A stretch of DNA of 64,000 nt from an uncultured Cellvibrio sp. (GTDB taxonomy: Bacteria > Pseudomonadota > Gammaproteobacteria > Pseudomonadales > Cellvibrionaceae): contig CAMLKG010000015.1 in NCBI GenBank assembly GCA_946480695.1, positions 1-64,000 of the forward strand, given 5' to 3'. The position numbers and the translations under genes were made by a program. The notes beneath the pieces are model-generated. The model searched no databases. It was not told the DNA's origin and saw only the letters and a list, made by a program, of their open reading frames with translations. Shown here one piece after another: positions 54,332 to 63,958 of this stretch. Every line of letters starts with the position of its first letter. The stretch's first letter is position 1.

Positions 54332-54895
54332 ATGATTAAAAGTTTGTTGGTCTACGCTCATTTAATCGCCGCGTGTATAGCAGTAGGGGTTTCACTGATC
54401 CAGGATTTTGCGCTTGTCAGGTGGCGCGGGCGTGCAATGGATCATGAAGCGATACAGATCCTGCAACGCAATGCAGGCATTGTAACGTTGGCGCTTGCCT
54501 TACTCTGGGTGACGGGGCTGGTTATTGTTGCGATGGGGTATATCGATAACCCGGCTTATCTAATGAACCAAAAGCTCTGGGCCAAGTTTACCGTTGTCAG
54601 CCTTCTGACAATAAACGGGCTTTTCTTGCACTTCTACAGCTTTCCCCGACTGGCATCACCGCAGGGCTTTTTAGGAAGTAATACAGGTGAGCAATTAATT
54701 GTACTGATGACGGCGGCCGTATCAATTGTCTCCTGGTTATATGCCTGTTATCTCGGCATTGCCCGCCCATGGAACAACCTTGCCTCGTACAGCTACGTGA
54801 TGACAATTTATGCCGTAGCCTTGGGGGTCACCTTTCTGGTTGCCCTTGAATGCTGGCGTGAATTGCGCAGCGAGTTCCGGCCTGTTATTCGCTAG
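54332..54895 (+). CDS. DUF2269-like integral membrane protein
   Basis: 187 residues with four or five hydrophobic helices (LLVYAHLIAACIAVGVSLI, AGIVTLALALLWVTGLVIV, KFTVVSLLTINGLFLHFYS, LIVLMTAAVSIVSWLYACYLG, YAVALGVTFLVAL). The His in the first helix and the paired pattern resemble DUF2269-type proteins, possibly haem- or quinone-related. The function is unknown. The start is fixed by GAGAGGAG eight bases before ATG 54332, which is 11 codons inside the open frame. Confidence 0.75.
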   Translation: MIKSLLVYAHLIAACIAVGVSLIQDFALVRWRGRAMDHEAIQILQRNAGIVTLALALLWVTGLVIVAMGYIDNPAYLMNQKLWAKFTVVSLLTINGLFLHFYSFPRLASPQGFLGSNTGEQLIVLMTAAVSIVSWLYACYLGIARPWNNLASYSYVMTIYAVALGVTFLVALECWRELRSEFRPVIR

Positions 54896-55140
54896 ATCAC
54901 CACCTGACCCCCCCCATGAAGACAGTTTTTCAGGTGGTGATCCGTCACAGTAATGAATTACTCAATCCAGATAATTTCTATTTTGTGGCGTGTGGTATAG
55001 GGCGGGGCCTTTTTCCTTCCTGACATAATTAGGCATATTGGATCAGTTAGCCAACATCAAATGTTTGTTAAGGTTCATCGGAGAGGGGGAAATAATGCGG
55101 TTTTCGAACTGCAGATACCGAGTAGATTTTAGGATGGCCC

Positions 55141-55177
55141 CAGAAAAACAAATGCCCCGAGGTTATCGGGGCATTTT
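55141..55177 (-). terminator. terminator of the Ig-like lipoprotein gene
   Basis: Stem AATGCCCCGA/TCGGGGCATT with loop GGTTA. On the minus strand TTTGTTTTTC follows. It lies 16 bases past the stop. Confidence 0.85.
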
Positions 55178-55192
55178 TGCTTCAACTCAAGA

Positions 55193-58100
55193 TTAATTGA
55201 TCGTTGTTGTGTAGCTTCGAGTACTACCTATTACGCCTTGCTTTTCAGGAACTTCAACAATTATTTTGAAGCTGCCAGATGCAGGTAGAGTTGAATCGCC
55301 TTGCAACGAGATGGTGAAAAGCGTCGGACCTGTAATATTGGAGGGTACTTCAACCGGATCAGGGTTAAGCACGACAGTAGCGTTGGTAACGTCGCCAGTA
55401 TCGAGTGTAACTTTTGTCCCAGTGGGCAGGCTGTTTTCCTTAGTGTCTTGCAATGAAATTAATAGCAACTCCGATGCTCCCAATCCCAACGAAACATTGC
55501 CAGGCTGGCCAATTAGGCGTCCATCTACATTTGTTCCTGGAACACCTGTAGACATAACCAGAGTTATATCCTCGCGTACGGTAACGCTGTTTTGGGTACA
55601 ATCATCGCCTGTTGCAGGGCAGAGTGCACCATCGTATTTCCCATTTCCTGATGTTCTCTCACCATCTTTTATCAAGCTGCTATTTGGTCCAAAAATATCT
55701 ACGAAAACCTCCTGGTTAAGGTCGTAAATGCCGTTTTGATTACCGTCCAAATATGCTTCACCTAAATCATCGCATGCTTGTGAAGGGTCAACTAAAGAAG
55801 GAGTAGGGGCATTTTTATCACAAGTCAGTCCGCTGGCTGCAAACGTATCTGTATTGTCATATTGCCCATTGCCATTGGTATCAATAAAGCTTTCATTGCC
55901 CAATGCGGTAGCCAGAATGGTAACCTTTCCACTGGTCGGACGAGGGCTTTGACTGAACCATTTTACTGTACAGCTACTAAATTCGTCCGTTTCACATGAG
56001 TCTTCAATGAGGCCTCCTGACGCAGTAAAAGTTACCGTTGTACCTTCGGGAACAGGGTTGTTGAAAGCATCTGCCATACGAATAGTGACATCTACTTCAT
56101 AGCCATCTACATAATTTGGTGGATTATATTCGGAGGCCGAAATAGACATACTGTCCTGGTCCGGGATACCAGTTGAGATAACCAAACGGCTGGATTGTGT
56201 TGAAATTGTTTGTTCCTGACTGTTTTGCGCGCTGGCGGTTACACGGACAGAAGTTGCAATCGTTCCTGATTGGACACGTGCGCTGACACGTCCGTTAACA
56301 TCACTTATGACTTGAATAGACTGGGTGCAGGTTGCGTTATTGACGATACATACACCGCCTATGGTGTTGTTAAGGGTCAGTGTAACCGGCACGCCTGCCA
56401 TTCCCAAGCCATCCTGTCCATTTACAATAAAGCTAACTGTGGATATCTCTTCGCCTTGAGCGCCTTTCAGACTAATTTGTGCCGGATCGGCTTTCTCGAA
56501 AACTATGTTCTGTGCAGATGCGTTAACGATGCTCAGCGTAGCCGTTGCGGTATTTACCATAAGGCTTGAAAGATCGGAGGTTGCAATAATTTCATCCGAT
56601 CCAATGCAACCGTTTGCTTTGTAATTGATAGTTGCTCTGCCAGTTTGAGTAGTAATGGTATTGGTCTCTTCCCCTGCTAAGTTGGTAAATATCGCTGTAC
56701 CAGCCGTAAAGCAAGATGAGGTGAAAGTTACGTTAGAATTGCCGGAGGTCAGGTTACCTTCACCATCAACGAAGTTCACAGCAAGGCTCGTTGACCCATT
56801 TGGTGATAATGACGCACTGCCTATTCCCACTTCGATTGCTCCCGCGACAAAAGAGTCTCCTGTTCCTTTACCTATAAATTTAGCGGAAGCGTTTTCCAAC
56901 GGTTTTGGGGCAATACGAGTGCTGTAAGACGTTTCCAAATAAGGCGATTTAACAAGGATGCTAAAGCTGCCGGTTGGACGTTCTGTTTTGCTCGCTTTGA
57001 GTGTTACAGTAAAAACGGTTGGGTTTAATGTATTAGCAACACCGTTAGCAGGCATACTATGGTTGATAGTTACATCTGAGGCAGTCTGGGTATTAAGTGA
57101 AATAGTAGTGCCTAGGGGCATGGAGTTGCCATGAATATCAGCCAGGGTGACATTAAATGAAAAGCTTTCATTGGCGCCCATTTCGATCACTTCGGGTTGC
57201 CCAATCAACAATCCGTTTTCGCTGTAAGGCATGTCACTGGACATTACCAGTACCAAATCCTGGCGAATATTTACCGCTTGTTTTGAACAGCCTAAACCGG
57301 GTGTTGCGCAAAGCACCCCGTTGTACTCACCATTTTCTGTTGAATGTGTTTGATCGCGATTAAGATCGACAAATTCCTCTTGATCCGGGTCGTATACGCC
57401 ATTTTCATTATTATCTATATATGCTTCGCCCAAATCGTCACAAGGCGCGTCACTACCATTAGATTCAGCGGTAGATACTGGAACATTTGGGTCACAATTT
57501 CCATTGCTAGGTGCATTGTAGGAGTTAAAGGTATCTTTGCCCGGTGTATACACGCCATCGCCATCATTATCCCTGAAACTTTCGTTACCTAAAGTCGTTG
57601 CAAGTATCGTAACGCGGCCATTGCTCGGTCGGTTGTTTTGGCTCTTCCAGGTTACCGTACATTCCCCGTTGACCGTAGTACAGTTAGTGTCTATTACCCC
57701 GCCTTCGGTAGTAAATTGCACGGAAGTATTATCTGGTGGAGGGTTATTGAAGGCATCTGCTAGGCGTACGGTGATGGATACCGGTTCCCCGTCACGGTTC
57801 CAGCCCGCCGGGTTAAATTTAGAGGCAGAAATGGACATGCTGTTTTGGTCGGGCATCCCTGTGCCAATCGATAATTTATTTGAGCGACCACTAATATTTG
57901 ATGTGGGTTCGGTAGCAATTACTTCGACCGCTGTAGGTATAGTGCCTGCCTGGATTGTTGTAGAAGCAAGGCCGGATTTGTCCGTGGTTGCTGTGGTATT
58001 GGTTAACTGGATTCCACCAACATCAGTACTAAGGCTGAAGTTAACCGGCAAGTTTTTAATCGGAGCACCAGTACTTCCTAAAACAGTGAAACGAACAACC

Positions 58101-58678
58101 GCTGTTTGTGCTCCACCGCTATCTTTCAAGAAGATCTTATCGGGCGTCGCATCGTTAAATTGAATAGATTGGATGGTGTCCTGAGCTATTGTCAGAGTTT
58201 TGCGCGCAACTTTCGGCGTGCCTTCGAGTACTGCCGTAGCGGTAACCTCATCATCGCCTACGCATCCATTAGCTGAGTAGGTGATTGATGCCTGACCGTT
58301 TTCCGTGGAAACCTTATTTGTGGTGGCAGTCCCAACTGTAAGATTGGCTTCTCCGGCAGCATAACAGCGGGAGTTAAACGTTACTTGTATGGGCGAAGTC
58401 ACCAACGTATTGGTGCTGCTTACAATGCTTACAGTCAAGGTAGTATTACCACCTGCAGGTATTTGATCAGAAGTGCTAGCTTCGATTTCTCCCGCTACAA
58501 ACTCGTTACCGTCTCCCCGACCAATAGACACCGCCAATGTGGTGTCTATTGAACCTGAGCTAACACTCCCCGAACTGGTTTGGGGGTCTAGCGGGGAACT
58601 GGAGCCACCGCCGCAGGCGGTTAATATAAGGCTGATAAATGCTGCACTAACGACCTTCGTTGTTTTTAGGGTATGCAT
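55193..58678 (-). CDS. large Ig-like surface lipoprotein with internal duplication
   Basis: 1161 residues with lipobox LTAC (Cys22) and a Gly/Ser linker. Two similar halves (about 49-595 and 597-1161) share the same order: (F)VAGEIE or VAGAIE start, a Cys-containing strand (NSRCYAAGEAN / TSSCFTAGTAI), NGCVGDDE / NGCIGSDE, a Big_1-like Ig domain, the phrase GMPDQNSMSIS / GIPDQDSMSIS, acidic loops (DNDGDGVYTPGKD, DNNENGVYDPDQE; DTNGNGQYDNTD, DGNQNGIYDLNQE), then a last Ig domain. The acidic loops look like calcium-binding. It is probably surface-exposed, for adhesion or structure. No partner gene is adjacent. Confidence 0.85.
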   Translation of the reverse strand: MHTLKTTKVVSAAFISLILTACGGGSSSPLDPQTSSGSVSSGSIDTTLAVSIGRGDGNEFVAGEIEASTSDQIPAGGNTTLTVSIVSSTNTLVTSPIQVTFNSRCYAAGEANLTVGTATTNKVSTENGQASITYSANGCVGDDEVTATAVLEGTPKVARKTLTIAQDTIQSIQFNDATPDKIFLKDSGGAQTAVVRFTVLGSTGAPIKNLPVNFSLSTDVGGIQLTNTTATTDKSGLASTTIQAGTIPTAVEVIATEPTSNISGRSNKLSIGTGMPDQNSMSISASKFNPAGWNRDGEPVSITVRLADAFNNPPPDNTSVQFTTEGGVIDTNCTTVNGECTVTWKSQNNRPSNGRVTILATTLGNESFRDNDGDGVYTPGKDTFNSYNAPSNGNCDPNVPVSTAESNGSDAPCDDLGEAYIDNNENGVYDPDQEEFVDLNRDQTHSTENGEYNGVLCATPGLGCSKQAVNIRQDLVLVMSSDMPYSENGLLIGQPEVIEMGANESFSFNVTLADIHGNSMPLGTTISLNTQTASDVTINHSMPANGVANTLNPTVFTVTLKASKTERPTGSFSILVKSPYLETSYSTRIAPKPLENASAKFIGKGTGDSFVAGAIEVGIGSASLSPNGSTSLAVNFVDGEGNLTSGNSNVTFTSSCFTAGTAIFTNLAGEETNTITTQTGRATINYKANGCIGSDEIIATSDLSSLMVNTATATLSIVNASAQNIVFEKADPAQISLKGAQGEEISTVSFIVNGQDGLGMAGVPVTLTLNNTIGGVCIVNNATCTQSIQVISDVNGRVSARVQSGTIATSVRVTASAQNSQEQTISTQSSRLVISTGIPDQDSMSISASEYNPPNYVDGYEVDVTIRMADAFNNPVPEGTTVTFTASGGLIEDSCETDEFSSCTVKWFSQSPRPTSGKVTILATALGNESFIDTNGNGQYDNTDTFAASGLTCDKNAPTPSLVDPSQACDDLGEAYLDGNQNGIYDLNQEVFVDIFGPNSSLIKDGERTSGNGKYDGALCPATGDDCTQNSVTVREDITLVMSTGVPGTNVDGRLIGQPGNVSLGLGASELLLISLQDTKENSLPTGTKVTLDTGDVTNATVVLNPDPVEVPSNITGPTLFTISLQGDSTLPASGSFKIIVEVPEKQGVIGSTRSYTTTIN

Positions 58679-59017
58679 GGTGTCTTCCTGGGTTACCGAC
58701 CGTTGATAACTAGCCCGGCGGCGGGTATTGAATTCAAGATATAAATGGCATAAAGAATCGGTGCTAAGCTCTTGAGCTTACTGGCACTTATGGCCAAAGC
58801 TAACGTTAGCTCATATCTTTTCAATGATAAAGTCCCGCACGTTCAAAAAACGCACGTTGCCAGGCAAAACACCTGATATTTGTGCAAGTCTTGGCATTTT
58901 TTGCTGGCGCCAAGCTCTTTCTTTTGGCGCATTGGCATACCGTGCCCTTTTTTTCTGCCTGGACTGTGCACAAGCTTTTATAATCGGCCCCACTTTTCCC
59001 TTAAGTTGAGTTTACCC
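58679..59017. other. divergent gap before rlmI
   Basis: About 340 bases with promoters for the Ig-like lipoprotein and rlmI. The rlmI frame stays open to 58880, but this part is not protein-like. No other feature was recognised. Confidence 0.45.
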
Positions 59018-60211
59018 ATGAGTTTTCCGGTTCTTGTTTTGAAGCCCCAGGCTGATCGTCGTTTGAAGTTGGGCCATTTATGGATTTACAGCAATGAAGT
59101 ACAGGTGGAGAAGTCTCCGCTTAAGTCATTTGGAATGGGCCAGCAGGCACTGGTGACGGCGCACAACGGCAAGCCATTGGGTATCGCCTTGATTAACCCC
59201 AATGGTTTGATCTGCGGCCGCTTGGTAAGCCGCGATGAAAAGCTCCCCCTTAACAAGTCCTTGTTGGTGCATCGAATCAAGCAGTCATTGGCATTGCGCG
59301 AATTGGCTTTTGATGAGCCTTTTTATCGTTTGATCTATGGTGATGCGGATTTGCTGCCCGGCTTGGTGGTTGACCGGTTTGGCGACTATTTAGTTGTCCA
59401 AATTGCCGGGGCAGGGATGGAGTTGGTGAAGGATGAGATAGTGGCCGCATTGGTACAAGTCCTGGACCCTGTGGGGGTTCTGCTGAGTAATGAGCACAGC
59501 GCGCGCGCACTGGAGGAGCTGCCTGAATATACCGAAGTTGCCTACGGCGAGGTGCCCGACAAGGTGGAGCTTGTGGAAAATAACACCCGTTTCCTGGCGC
59601 CGCTCCAAGGGGGCCAAAAAACCGGCTGGTTTTATGATCACCGTATGAATCGCGCCCAGCTGCAACAATACGTCCAGGGTAAGCGGGTATTGGATGTGTT
59701 TTCCTACATTGGCGGCTGGGGAATCCAGGCGGCAGTTGCCGGAGCACGTGAGGTTTACTGCGTTGATGCTTCCGAAGCCGCTGTTGATGCCGTATTGGAA
59801 AATGCCCAATTAAATGGAGTGGAGGATCGCGTGGCAAGCATTCAAGGTAAAGCCATTGACGTACTTAAGGAATTAATCGCCGCCGATGAGCGTTTTGATG
59901 TGGTAGTGCTCGATCCGCCTGCATTTATCAAAAAGCGCAAGGACCAAAAGGCGGGTGAAGCGGCTTATCGGCATATCAACGAATTGGGAATGCGTTTATT
60001 GGGCCGTGATGGCTTGCTGGTATCGGCATCCTGCTCCATGCACCTGGGTAAGGATACTTTATTGGAAATTGTCCGCGCCGCCGGGCGCCACCTGGACCGC
60101 CATGTGCAGATAATCGGGCAGGGCGGCCAGGGACCGGATCATCCGATCCATCCGGCCATTCCCGAAACGGATTACCTGAAAGCGGTATTCGCCCGGGTTT
60201 ATCTTGCTTGA
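59018..60211 (+). CDS. rlmI: 23S rRNA m5C methyltransferase RlmI
   Basis: 397 residues; methylates C1962 of 23S rRNA with SAM. The N-terminal PUA domain (about 1-75) is followed by the EEHD-like middle domain, the SAM fold with DVFSYIGGWGIQAAVAGA, motif IV VLDPPAFIKKRKD, and the catalytic Cys in SASCSMHLGKD. ATG 59018 gives MSFPVLVLKPQADRR and the E. coli-like length; the frame is open 46 codons further up. The gene is divergent from the lipoprotein gene and converges on the HAD gene. Confidence 0.94.
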   Translation: MSFPVLVLKPQADRRLKLGHLWIYSNEVQVEKSPLKSFGMGQQALVTAHNGKPLGIALINPNGLICGRLVSRDEKLPLNKSLLVHRIKQSLALRELAFDEPFYRLIYGDADLLPGLVVDRFGDYLVVQIAGAGMELVKDEIVAALVQVLDPVGVLLSNEHSARALEELPEYTEVAYGEVPDKVELVENNTRFLAPLQGGQKTGWFYDHRMNRAQLQQYVQGKRVLDVFSYIGGWGIQAAVAGAREVYCVDASEAAVDAVLENAQLNGVEDRVASIQGKAIDVLKELIAADERFDVVVLDPPAFIKKRKDQKAGEAAYRHINELGMRLLGRDGLLVSASCSMHLGKDTLLEIVRAAGRHLDRHVQIIGQGGQGPDHPIHPAIPETDYLKAVFARVYLA

Positions 60212-60235
60212 TGTTAATAATCCAAGCCCGCGGGA

Positions 60236-60892
60236 TCAGTCTCGCAGGCTCAGGATCTTCCAGCCGCGCTCGCGTGCAATGGCCCCCAGTCGCGCATCGG
60301 GGTCCACCGCAACCGGGTTGTCTACTTGTTCCAGCAGGGGTAAATCGTTAATGGAGTCGCTGTAAAAATAAGCCCCATCCAATGAATGCTCATGGGACTG
60401 CAACCACCCATGGAGGTGGGTAATTTTTCCCGCCTGGAAACAGGGGGTGCCAACAAAGTTGCCGCTGTAGCGGCCATTAACCACTTCAGGGTCGGTGGCA
60501 AGTATGTGGTCTACCCCCAATCGTTTGGCGATAGGGCGGGTCACAAAACCATTTGTAGCGGTAATAATCAGCAATTGATCGCCCCGTTCACGATGCGCGC
60601 GCAGCAGGCTTTCGGCTTTTGGGAGCATCAACGGCTCGATATGCGTTGCCATGAATTCGTCATGCAACGCCTTCAATTCTTCCAATGTATGGCGTGTGAG
60701 GGGAGCCAGGGAAAACTGTAGATACGCGCGAATATCCAGGCAGCCATTTTTATAGTCAGCGTAAAAGCGATCATTCGCGATGCGATAGGTTTCGGCATCG
60801 ACCAATTGTTTTTCCACCAAAAAAACGCCCCAGCTGTGATCGCTATCACCGGCGATCAGGGTGTTATCCAAGTCAAAAATTGCCAGGGCCAC
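60236..60892 (-). CDS. HAD-IB phosphatase (SerB-like)
   Basis: 218 residues. Motif I is IFDLDNTLIAGDSDHSW, motif II IITATNGFVTRPIA, the Lys in FQAGKITHL, and motif IV YSDSINDLPLLEQV. The family is named HAD-IB (phosphoserine-phosphatase-like); the real substrate is unknown. The start is GTG 60892, with AGAGGA six bases before it; the open frame continues 36 codons upstream without family character. It stands divergently from rppH and ptsP, the order known from Pseudomonas. Confidence 0.88.
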   Translation of the reverse strand: MALAIFDLDNTLIAGDSDHSWGVFLVEKQLVDAETYRIANDRFYADYKNGCLDIRAYLQFSLAPLTRHTLEELKALHDEFMATHIEPLMLPKAESLLRAHRERGDQLLIITATNGFVTRPIAKRLGVDHILATDPEVVNGRYSGNFVGTPCFQAGKITHLHGWLQSHEHSLDGAYFYSDSINDLPLLEQVDNPVAVDPDARLGAIARERGWKILSLRD

Positions 60893-61128
60893 GGTAAATC
60901 CTCTTGCTATGGAAGGGTAAAAACAGCGGTAAATTGCCTGCACCGGTTGTAGGGGCGCTAGGATAGCTGGCGCGCCAAACCGGCTCAATGCTTTATCCAT
61001 GATTCAGGGTTGCGGCTTTGGGCAAGCCTGATATAGTGCGGAAAACGCTGTTTTGTGGAACATATTCGCATTTTGTATGCGCCAGGTTAATTCCCGCAGC
61101 AAAACTCTTTATTTATGGACAGTTCCCT

Positions 61129-61632
61129 GTGATAGATTCAGACGGATTCCGCCCAAATGTGGGCATCATACTCACCAATGACCGGGGGCAGCTTCTTTGG
61201 GCAAGGCGGGTTGGCGGCCAAGATGCGTGGCAATTTCCCCAAGGGGGAATTAATGCTGATGAAACCCCCGAGCAGGCGTTATACCGCGAGCTGCATGAAG
61301 AAATTGGCTTACGCCCGCGCGATGTGGAAATACTGGCGGTCACCCGCGGCTGGCTACGCTATCGCTTGCCGCACCGATTGGTCAGGCATAATTCCCTGCC
61401 GCTCTGTGTAGGGCAAAAGCAGAAATGGTTTTTGCTACGCTTGTTGAGTGAGGACAATAAAGTCAGCCTGGATAATGGCGGCCGCGCCGAATTTGATGAT
61501 TGGCGGTGGGTAAGCTATTGGTATCCATTGGGAAAAGTGGTCTCTTTCAAACGCGATGTTTATCGCCGCGCACTTAAAGAGCTGTCGCTGTTCCATTCGC
61601 AATTGGAAGGCCGATTTGCGGGTGTGCGCTAA
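61129..61632 (+). CDS. rppH: RNA pyrophosphohydrolase
   Basis: Nudix enzyme that removes pyrophosphate from mRNA 5' ends and so triggers decay, 167 residues. The Nudix box [20 protein letters not shown] matches G-x5-E-x7-REUxEExGU, and [17 protein letters not shown] and AWQFPQGG precede it. GTG at 61129 yields [15 protein letters not shown], the family start (usually MIDxDGFR); the frame is open to 61018. ptsP begins 58 bases later on the same strand, so the two may be one operon. Confidence 0.95.
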   Translation: MIDSDGFRPNVGIILTNDRGQLLWARRVGGQDAWQFPQGGINADETPEQALYRELHEEIGLRPRDVEILAVTRGWLRYRLPHRLVRHNSLPLCVGQKQKWFLLRLLSEDNKVSLDNGGRAEFDDWRWVSYWYPLGKVVSFKRDVYRRALKELSLFHSQLEGRFAGVR

Positions 61633-61690
61633 TAACGAGTTAACAAAGAGATCGAACGGTCAGTTTGACCACTAAACGAGTCAACCCCAG

Positions 61691-63958
61691 ATGTTAAATT
61701 CACTGCGTTCCATAGTTCAGGAAGTAAACTCCGCGCGCGATATGAAAACCGCGCTGGGGATTATTGTGACACGCGTGAAGCAGGAAATGAAAACCCAGGT
61801 TTGCTCGGTATATCTGCGCGATGCCAAAGGTGACTATGTGTTGATGGCCACCGATGGCCTCAACGCCGATGCGGTGGGCAAGGTTCGCCTGGCTGCCGGC
61901 GAAGGCCTGGTAGGACGTGTGGTGGTGCGTGAGGAGCCCATTAACCTGGAGCATGCCGAGGCGCACCCGAGCTATCAGTATTTCCCTGAAACCGGCGAGG
62001 AACGTTATAGCTCTTTCCTCGGTGTTCCCATTATCCACCACCGGAAGGTGCTGGGGGTGCTGGTTGTCCAGCAAGTGGAGCAGCGCCGTTTTGATGAAGG
62101 GGAAGAGGCATTCCTGGTGACCATGTCGGCCCAACTGGCCGGGGTCATTGCCCATGCCGAGGCCACAGGTGGTGTGGTGCCGGTGGGCACTAAAGCGGCG
62201 CAATCCAAATTCTACGGTGTGTCAGGGGCGTCGGGTATTGCTATCGGTGAGGCGGTGGTTATTGCGCCGACGGCGGATTTGCGCTCCGTGCCATACCAGG
62301 CCTGCAAGGATGTGGATGCTGAAATCGCTTTTTTCCATCGTTGTATGGTGGCAGTCCGGGAGGATATAAAGGCGCTCGGCGGCAAATTAAAAGAACGTAT
62401 AAACCGTGAAGAGCAAGCCTTGTTCGATGCCTATCTCGCCATGCTGGAGGACGCGTCTTTGGGGGGCGAAGTGGTTACCCGGATTCGCAAAGGTGCCGTT
62501 GCGGCTTACGCCTGGAGCGAGGTTATCCTCGAGCATGAAAATATTTTTAACAGCATGAATGACCCTTACCTGCGCGAGCGGGCAACCGATTTACGGGATT
62601 TGGGGCGCAGGGTTTTGGCATATTTACAGGAGTCCAATCAGAAAGTCAGGGTTTACCCTGAGAAAACCATCCTGATCGGTGAAGAGTTAACGGCATCCAT
62701 GCTGGGTGAAATACCCAAGGAAAAGCTCGCAGGATTGGTTTCCGTGCAGGGCTCATCCAACTCCCATGTGGCGATCCTGGCGCGGGCCATGGATATCCCC
62801 ACGGTGATGGGCGCGGTTGATTTACCCTATACACAAATTGATGGCCGCCCGATTATCGTGGATGGTTACAAAGGTACCGTGTATTGCGATCCCAATCCGC
62901 AATTGCGCAAGCACTACAAGGCGATTTACCTGGAAGAGCAGGCGCTGGTTAAAGGATTGGAAGCGCTTAAAAACTTACCCTGTGAAACCCAGGATAAATA
63001 TCGCCTGCCGCTCCATGTGAATACCGGTTTAATGGCAGATGTGGTCCGTTCCCTGGAGCGGGGGGCGGAGGGGGTCGGGCTTTATCGCACCGAAGTACCT
63101 TTTTTGTTGCGCGACCGCTTCCCCAGTGAAGAGGAGCAGCGCGCTATTTATCGCGAGCAACTGGAAGCCTTCGCCCCCCACACGGTGACCATGAGGACGT
63201 TGGATATCGGCGGGGATAAAGCGCTTCCTTATTTTCCCATTGAAGAAGATAACCCTTTCCTCGGGTGGCGCGGTATTCGGGTAACCCTGGATCATCCGGA
63301 GATTTTCCTTGCCCAGATCCGCGCAATGATTAAAGCGAGCGAAGGACTGGATAACTTGCGCATCCTGTTGCCAATGATCACCAATATGCAGGAGGTTGAT
63401 GCCGCCCAGGGGTTAATCAAGCGCGTGCACAAAGAATTGCTGGAAGAAGGGTTCCGGGTGCGCAAGCCCCAGGTGGGCGTAATGATCGAAGTGCCTGCGG
63501 CGGTTTACCTTGCACCGGAACTATCCCGTCGGGTTGATTTCTTGTCCGTGGGAAGTAATGACCTAACCCAATATTTGTTGGCTGTGGATCGCAATAACGC
63601 CCAGGTTGCGGATTTATACCAGGCATTCCATCCGGCGGTTTTGAGGGCCTTGCAATATATTGTTTACGCTGCCCACGATGCGGGTATCAGTGTCAGTATT
63701 TGTGGTGAGTTGGCCGGTGATCCGGGGGCGGCGATATTGCTCATGGCCATGGGCTTTGATGTGTTGTCGATGAACGCCACCAACCTGCCCAAGGTGAAAT
63801 CGGTGATTCGCGGCATTACGTTTGCGCGCGCCAAACACTTGCTGGAAGAGGTGATGCGCATGTCTAATGGCGACCAGATTCGTGAGCGCATTGATCGCGA
63901 GCTGCGCGAGACTGGCCTCACCCGCCTTATCCGGCCGGTTACTTCCGATACAAATTAA
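61691..63958 (+). CDS. ptsP: PTS enzyme I-Ntr
   Basis: 755 residues, first phosphotransferase of the nitrogen-related PTS. A GAF domain (about 15-160) is followed by a helical EI N-domain (about 175-300), the phospho-His loop GSSNSHVAILARAMDIPTVMG with His359, and the PEP-utilising C-domain with RTEVPFLLRDRFPSEEEQ, GWRGIRV, MIEVPAAVYLAPEL, GSNDLTQYLLAVDRNN and the catalytic Cys in VSICGELAGDP. It is complete, with its stop just inside the window. It takes phosphate from PEP and passes it to NPr, outside the window. Confidence 0.97.
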   Translation: MLNSLRSIVQEVNSARDMKTALGIIVTRVKQEMKTQVCSVYLRDAKGDYVLMATDGLNADAVGKVRLAAGEGLVGRVVVREEPINLEHAEAHPSYQYFPETGEERYSSFLGVPIIHHRKVLGVLVVQQVEQRRFDEGEEAFLVTMSAQLAGVIAHAEATGGVVPVGTKAAQSKFYGVSGASGIAIGEAVVIAPTADLRSVPYQACKDVDAEIAFFHRCMVAVREDIKALGGKLKERINREEQALFDAYLAMLEDASLGGEVVTRIRKGAVAAYAWSEVILEHENIFNSMNDPYLRERATDLRDLGRRVLAYLQESNQKVRVYPEKTILIGEELTASMLGEIPKEKLAGLVSVQGSSNSHVAILARAMDIPTVMGAVDLPYTQIDGRPIIVDGYKGTVYCDPNPQLRKHYKAIYLEEQALVKGLEALKNLPCETQDKYRLPLHVNTGLMADVVRSLERGAEGVGLYRTEVPFLLRDRFPSEEEQRAIYREQLEAFAPHTVTMRTLDIGGDKALPYFPIEEDNPFLGWRGIRVTLDHPEIFLAQIRAMIKASEGLDNLRILLPMITNMQEVDAAQGLIKRVHKELLEEGFRVRKPQVGVMIEVPAAVYLAPELSRRVDFLSVGSNDLTQYLLAVDRNNAQVADLYQAFHPAVLRALQYIVYAAHDAGISVSICGELAGDPGAAILLMAMGFDVLSMNATNLPKVKSVIRGITFARAKHLLEEVMRMSNGDQIRERIDRELRETGLTRLIRPVTSDTN

